64,000 bases of DNA from Solilutibacter tolerans. GTDB lineage: Bacteria; Pseudomonadota; Gammaproteobacteria; Xanthomonadales; Xanthomonadaceae. Under the pieces are notes generated by a model. It was not told the origin of the DNA. It did no database searches and saw only the letters and a program-made list of their open reading frames with translations. The stretch spans positions 372,001 to 436,000 of the forward strand of contig NZ_FTLW01000001.1 of NCBI RefSeq assembly GCF_900155935.1, in the 5' to 3' direction. The position numbers and the translations under genes are program-made. Within the stretch, counting starts at the first letter, position 1. Every line of letters begins with the position of its first letter. This document shows, one piece after another, positions 59,385 through 64,000 of the stretch.

Positions 59385-60892
59385 GCGAGGAGATCCTGGT
59401 CAACGTCACTCCACGTGAGACCCGCGTCGCCGTGGTCGAAAACGGGATGCTGCAGGAGTTGCACATCGAGCGTGGCTGGCGGCGGGGCGTCGTCGGCAAT
59501 CTGTACAAGGGCCGCGTGCAACGCGTCATGCCCGGTATGCAGGCGGCCTTCGTCGATATTGGTCTGGAGCGCGCGGCGTTCCTGCATGTGAATGACATCC
59601 ACCGTCCGAATGCTGCCGTCAACAGCGGCGATGAGCAGTTGGAAGCTTCGCCTCAGCCGACGCAAGTGCGTCCGATTACCGAACTCCTGCGTGATGGTCA
59701 GGACATCGTGGTGCAGGTCTTGAAGGATCCAATCGGAAGCAAGGGCGCACGGCTGACCACGCAGATCAGCATTCCTTCGCGTTACCTGGTGCTGCTGCCG
59801 CAATCGCGCGTCGTAGGTGTTTCGGCACGTATCGAAGACGATGCCGAGCGTGCGCGCCTGAAAGCCTTGGTCAGTGAATTGTCGATGCCATCCGCGGCCG
59901 GTTACATCGTCCGCACCAATGCCGAAGGCCAACCATCGGAAGCGTTGGCCGAGGACATCGCCTACCTCAGTCGCGTGTGGGCATTGATCGAGAAGGGTTC
60001 ACGTGAGTCACGCGTCGGTGAATGCGTCTACGAAGATCTCAATTTGCCACTGCGTGCGGTACGCGACCTGATTCGCCGCGATGTCGAAAAGGTACGTGTC
60101 GATTCGCGCGAGACATTCGAGAAGCTGCGGACGTTCGCTGCGCAATACATGCCGGGCGAGTCGGAAGAAGACAGCGGTCTTGCCGAGAAAATCGAGCACT
60201 ATTCCGGTGCACGCCCAATCTTCGACCTGTACGGCGTCGAAGACGAAATCCAGCGTGCGTTGCAGAAAGAGGTGCCGCTGAAATCCGGTGGCTACCTCGT
60301 CATCGACCAGACCGAGGCGATGACGACGGTCGATGTGAACACTGGCAGCTTCCTTGGCCAACGCACATTGGAAGAGACGGTCTTTCGCACCAATCTGGAA
60401 GCCGCGCAATCGGTGGCGCGTCAGCTACGCCTGCGCAATCTTGGCGGCATCATCATCATCGACTTCATTGATATGCATGATGTCGACCATCGTCGCCAAG
60501 TCTTGCGCACGCTGGAAAAATCGCTGATCAAGGACCATGCCAAGACCACGGTGTACGACTTCTCTCCGCTGGGCCTGGTGGAGATGACGCGCAAGCGCAC
60601 GGTCGAAAGTTTGGAACGCCAGTTGTCCGAAGCTTGCGGTACGTGCAGTGGGCGCGGCACGGTGAAAACCGCCGAGACCGTGACTTACGAAATTTTCCGA
60701 GAGATCACCCGCGCAGTGCGTCAGTTCGAAGCCGAGCGTTTGCTGGTGATTGCATCGCCGATCGTGGTCAATCGCATCACCGAAGAGGAATCGGCAGCCG
60801 TCGCGGAGCTCGAAGAATTTCTAGGCAAATCGATTCGCTTCCAGGCGGATGACCAATACCTGCAGGAGCAATACGATGTCGTGCTGCTCTGA
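59381..60892 (+). CDS. rng: Ribonuclease G
   Basis: A 503-residue endoribonuclease of the RNase E/G family, maturing the 5' end of 16S rRNA. N-terminal [25 protein letters not shown]1 domain [34 protein letters not shown], catalytic DNase-I-like part with [18 protein letters not shown] and [16 protein letters not shown], and zinc-link [11 protein letters not shown] 59381 overlaps maf. Followed after 15 bases by yhdP, the usual order. Confidence 0.97.
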   Translation: MSEEILVNVTPRETRVAVVENGMLQELHIERGWRRGVVGNLYKGRVQRVMPGMQAAFVDIGLERAAFLHVNDIHRPNAAVNSGDEQLEASPQPTQVRPITELLRDGQDIVVQVLKDPIGSKGARLTTQISIPSRYLVLLPQSRVVGVSARIEDDAERARLKALVSELSMPSAAGYIVRTNAEGQPSEALAEDIAYLSRVWALIEKGSRESRVGECVYEDLNLPLRAVRDLIRRDVEKVRVDSRETFEKLRTFAAQYMPGESEEDSGLAEKIEHYSGARPIFDLYGVEDEIQRALQKEVPLKSGGYLVIDQTEAMTTVDVNTGSFLGQRTLEETVFRTNLEAAQSVARQLRLRNLGGIIIIDFIDMHDVDHRRQVLRTLEKSLIKDHAKTTVYDFSPLGLVEMTRKRTVESLERQLSEACGTCSGRGTVKTAETVTYEIFREITRAVRQFEAERLLVIASPIVVNRITEEESAAVAELEEFLGKSIRFQADDQYLQEQYDVVLL

Positions 60893-60907
60893 CCGCGGAG
60901 GACGTTG

Positions 60908-63900
60908 ATGCCGACGCCGTTGCGTCGCGGTCTGCGGTTTGCAGGAAGGTCCGCGTGGTACAGCTTCGCGTTGCTGGTCTTGTTACTGGCCCTGGCGTGG
61001 GTGCGGCGACGCAGGGCCTGCGCTGGGTGGAATCGAATCCGGCCTCCATCGCCAGCTGGTTGTCGGTGCGCGCCAAGCAACCGGTTCGTTTCACTGCAGT
61101 ACGCGCCGAGTGGACGCGACGTGGCCCTCTGCTTGCGCTCCGTGGCCTGCACATCGGGCCGGGTCAGGATGCCATCGCGTTGGGGCAGGCCGAAGTTTTG
61201 ATCGCGCCTTACACCGGTTGGCTGCCGGGGCGCCGCTTCACCGAGCTGCGTTTGCACAATCTGTCATTTACCTTGGAACGCAGTCCCGCGGGGGAATGGC
61301 ATGTGCGTGGCTTGCCCGGGCAGTCTTCGGGGCGCGATCCGTTGGAGACGCTCGAAGGGCTGGGCGAGCTGCAAGTGATTGGCGGACGCTTGCGCATCGT
61401 TGCGCCGGCTTCAGGTCTGGATGTCGAGATCCCGCGCATCGATTTGCGCATGCAAGTAAGCGGCGCACGCGTACGCGCCGGCGTGCGCGCATGGGCGAAG
61501 GGTGTGGAGATGCCGCTGCAAGCCAGCATGGATATCGACCGCAAGCGTGGCGACGGCCGTGTCTACGCCGGTGCACGTCGCATCGACCTGGAAGGCTGGT
61601 CCAGCCTGCTGCGTTGGCAGGGCGCGATGTTGGTGTCCGGACATGGGCGTGCTCAGAGTTGGCTGGAAATGAAAGGGCGTCGTGTGATTGCAGTCACCAG
61701 CATCAGTGATTTGCGTGACGTGGCGTTGCGCCCGGTTTCACCCGCGCCCGGTGCCACCCCCGAAGTGCGTTTTGAACGCCTTCGCCAACGCACGCAGTTC
61801 ATGCGCGATGGTGAAGGGTGGATGTTTCGCGCGCCCGAGCTGACCTGGACGCAAGCGGGGCGCGAAACACGGATGGATGGCATCGCCGTGCGCCATGAAG
61901 GACAGCGTTGGGCAGTGCGCGCCGGCCATGTCGCGATCGGGCCGTTGCTGCAGGTCGCGGATCTCAGTGATCGCTTGCCAACTGGTTTGCGTCATTGGTT
62001 GGGACGTGCCAAGCCGGGTGGCAGCTTGCACGATGTCGCGGTGCAAGGCGCCGGCAAGCAGTTGCAGTCGCTCGAAGCGCGTGCGGAAAGTCTGGGATTT
62101 TTTTCTGTAGGAAATGCACCCGGGCTTGAAGGTGTCGCAGGCAAGTTGCATGGGGATGGCGATGCGTTGTCGCTTCAGCTCGATCCCAAGGCCCGCATGA
62201 TCTTCGATTGGCCGCGGGGTTTCGGCGTACCGCACCCCATCACCGCCAGCGGCACGGTCTCGCTGTGGCGCGAAGGCAAGGGCGTGCGCGTGGGCACGGG
62301 TGGCATGCATATCCAAGGCGGCGGTTACAGCGCCGATGCACGCGGCGGACTGTGGTTCCAGAACGACGGCACGCTCCCGTGGATCGACATCGCCGCGCAA
62401 CTGGGTGAAGCCGATGTGCCCGTCGCGCGCAAATTCTGGATTCGTCACTTGATGCCGCCGCAAGCCATCGAGTGGCTGGACATGGCCTTGGTCGACGGTC
62501 GTGTGAAAAATGGCCGCGCAATCATCACCGGCGACCTCGATGATTGGCCGTTCACCGGCAATAACGGTCGCTTCGAAGCGCGTGCAGACATCGACAATGG
62601 CCAGCTGCGTTTCCAGCATGACTGGCCTGCCATCCAGCAAGCGCGGTTGCATGCGGCTTTCATCGGCCCGGGCATGAAGGTGCAGGGCAGCGGAGAATTG
62701 TCAGGCGTCAAGGTGGATACGGTGACGGCGGAGATCGCCGACTTCGGCAAGGGTGGCTTGGCCATCGGTGCGAACGGGCGCGGTGATGCGGCGCAATTGC
62801 TGACCTTGCTCAGGCAAAGCCCGCTTGAGAAAACCCTGGGCAGCACCTTTCAGCGCGTAGGTGCCAGTGGCCCGGCTGATGTCACGTTTTCGCTGTTTCA
62901 GCCGTTGCATGATGATGCGCCGGCCCAGCGAATCGCGGGAACCGTGGCGCTGCGTGGTGCCACGTTAATCGAGCGCGAGCTGGATCTCGAGTTCCGCAAT
63001 GTCAGCGGCATGGCGAACTACGATGGCGAAGGCTTCATCGCCGAACGGATGAGCGTGCAACATGATGGTCATCCCGGCCGTTTGAGCTTGCGCGCAGGGC
63101 AGCCGCATGTCCGTGACCGCGACAACGCCTTCGAAGCCGATCTTGCCGCGACACTCACCACCCAGGCGTTGCTCGCCAAGGCACCTGACATGGCTTGGCT
63201 GCAACCCTACCTGCAAGGCAGTTCCGAGTGGACGGTCGCCGTCGCACTGCCAGCCAGTGCCGATGCCGCCAATGCACGTCCGAGCCGCGTCCATCTGCAA
63301 TCCAATCTGGTGGGTACGGCGATTCGCTTGCCGGCGCCCCTGGGCAAGCCGGCCAATGAGCCCTTGCAAAGTGAGGTGCGTATCCCGTTGCCAGTAGATG
63401 CGGGGGATGTCGAAGTCGTATTGGGGCGTCGCATCGCGCTGCGCGCGCACTCGCGTGATGGTCGTACCGGTATCCGTGCGCAGTTAGGGACCGGCACTGT
63501 ACCGGCCGCCTCTTCATTGCAGGGCCTGTTGGTAGAAGGCCGCGCCGATGACGTGGATGCATTGGCCTGGGCCGGATTCGGCAGCGGTGGTGCAGGCAAG
63601 GATGGCCCTAGCATCAAGCCGGTTCGTGTGGATGTGCAGGCTGCGCGCTTGACCCTCCTGGGTCAGCGCTATGCCGATGCACGACTGCAGTTGTCGCCAA
63701 CAGCTTCAGGTAGTCGCGTGCAGGTAGAGAGCAACGGTCTGGAAGGCATGCTGGATATTCCGCAAGCCGATGGCGCGACGATTACCGGTCGATTCAATCG
63801 CGCAGCCTTCGGTATCGGCAAGCCCAAAGCAGGCGCGACGAGTGCACTGACCGGCAGCCCAGACGATGTCAATCCTGCACGCGTGCCGCCGCTCGACATC

Positions 63901-64000
63901 GCCATCCAGGACATGCGGGTGAACGGCATCAGCTTCGGTAATCTCACTTTGAAGACGCGCCCCACCGTGGCCGGCATGCAGGTCGAGACACTGCAGTTGC
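60908..64000 (+). pseudogene. yhdP: YhdP/AsmA-family large protein, frameshifted near its start and cut by the window end
   Basis: The gene starts at ATG 60908, MPTPLRRGLRFAGRSAWYSF, followed by a membrane helix (FALLVLLLALAW). The frame then becomes wrong after about 60999: the remaining coding sequence (GAATQGLRWVESNPASIAS and on to the window end) lies in a different frame. Adding one base, for example reading GCGTTGGGT where GCGTGGGT stands (60995-61002), would restore LALALGAATQG. So one base is missing, either a real mutation or an assembly error. The rest is the normal YhdP periplasmic part (IAPYTGWLPGRRFTELRLHNLSFTLER; LMPPQAIEWLDMALVDGRVKNG), without stops to 64000. YhdP transports phospholipid to the outer membrane. 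Confidence 0.85.

Noticed and set aside
60955-61000. GTG start for yhdP in the downstream frame
   Set aside because: It would lack the membrane anchor that the other frame supplies at the expected place, so a frameshift explains the data better.

Overview
The window is a stretch of chromosome from a high-GC gammaproteobacterium, most likely a member of the Xanthomonadaceae/Lysobacteraceae (Lysobacter, Luteimonas or Thermomonas type). Support: the gene orders queA-tgt-yajC-secD-secF, leuS-lptE-holA-nadD-rsfS-rlmH and maf-rng-yhdP, many peptidases, a SemiSWEET gene, GTG/TTG starts and TonB-dependent uptake. I see no rRNA, tRNA, CRISPR array, insertion sequence or prophage. Coding density is high and no gap exceeds 300 bases.

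Layout. 1-6.4 kb: 5' part of an AsmA-like gene coupled to ftsY (minus), then rsmD, coaD, a small lipoprotein, a 4Fe-4S ferredoxin and gamma-glutamyltranspeptidase (plus), and a Prx5-type peroxiredoxin (minus). 6.5-13.1 kb: an MBL hydrolase, then what looks like a phosphorus-scavenging locus. It has a TonB-dependent receptor divergent from a lipoprotein beta-propeller phytase, a purple-acid-phosphatase-like enzyme and a secreted inorganic pyrophosphatase, with Pho-box-like repeats in the divergent promoter region. 13.1-15.2 kb: a class III aminotransferase and a divergent Lrp/AsnC regulator with strong inverted repeats between them. 15.2-21 kb: queuosine and Sec genes, with four consecutive perfect hairpins between queA and tgt. 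21-25.8 kb: suhB, trmJ and a two-gene module of a PhnD-like binding protein and a HAMP-GGDEF-EAL protein. 25.8-30.8 kb: exoD, a CBS/CorC protein, DUF47-pit phosphate uptake with a near-perfect Pho box over the promoter, an alkyltransferase-like protein and a rhomboid. 30.9-35.2 kb: two M13 metallopeptidases, one with substituted active-site residues. 35.3-43.3 kb: a beta-CASP protein, DUF1801, an ABC ATPase with a permease-M1 peptidase fusion, and a DEAD-box helicase with a long leader. 43.3-51 kb: a DUF885 peptidase, DUF502, an unknown membrane-anchored protein, DUF4442, a thioredoxin-TPR protein, DUF998, SemiSWEET and an amidohydrolase. 51-64 kb: leuS, lptE, holA, nadD, rsfS and rlmH, a tonB/SIMPL insertion, then maf, rng and a frameshifted yhdP that runs off the end.

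The main theme beyond housekeeping is phosphate. The outer-membrane receptor, phytase, phosphatase and pyrophosphatase could release and process organic phosphate outside the cytoplasm. DUF47-Pit would import Pi, and both promoter regions carry Pho-box-like repeats. The PhnD-like protein coupled to a c-di-GMP enzyme may add a sensory output. That link is inference.
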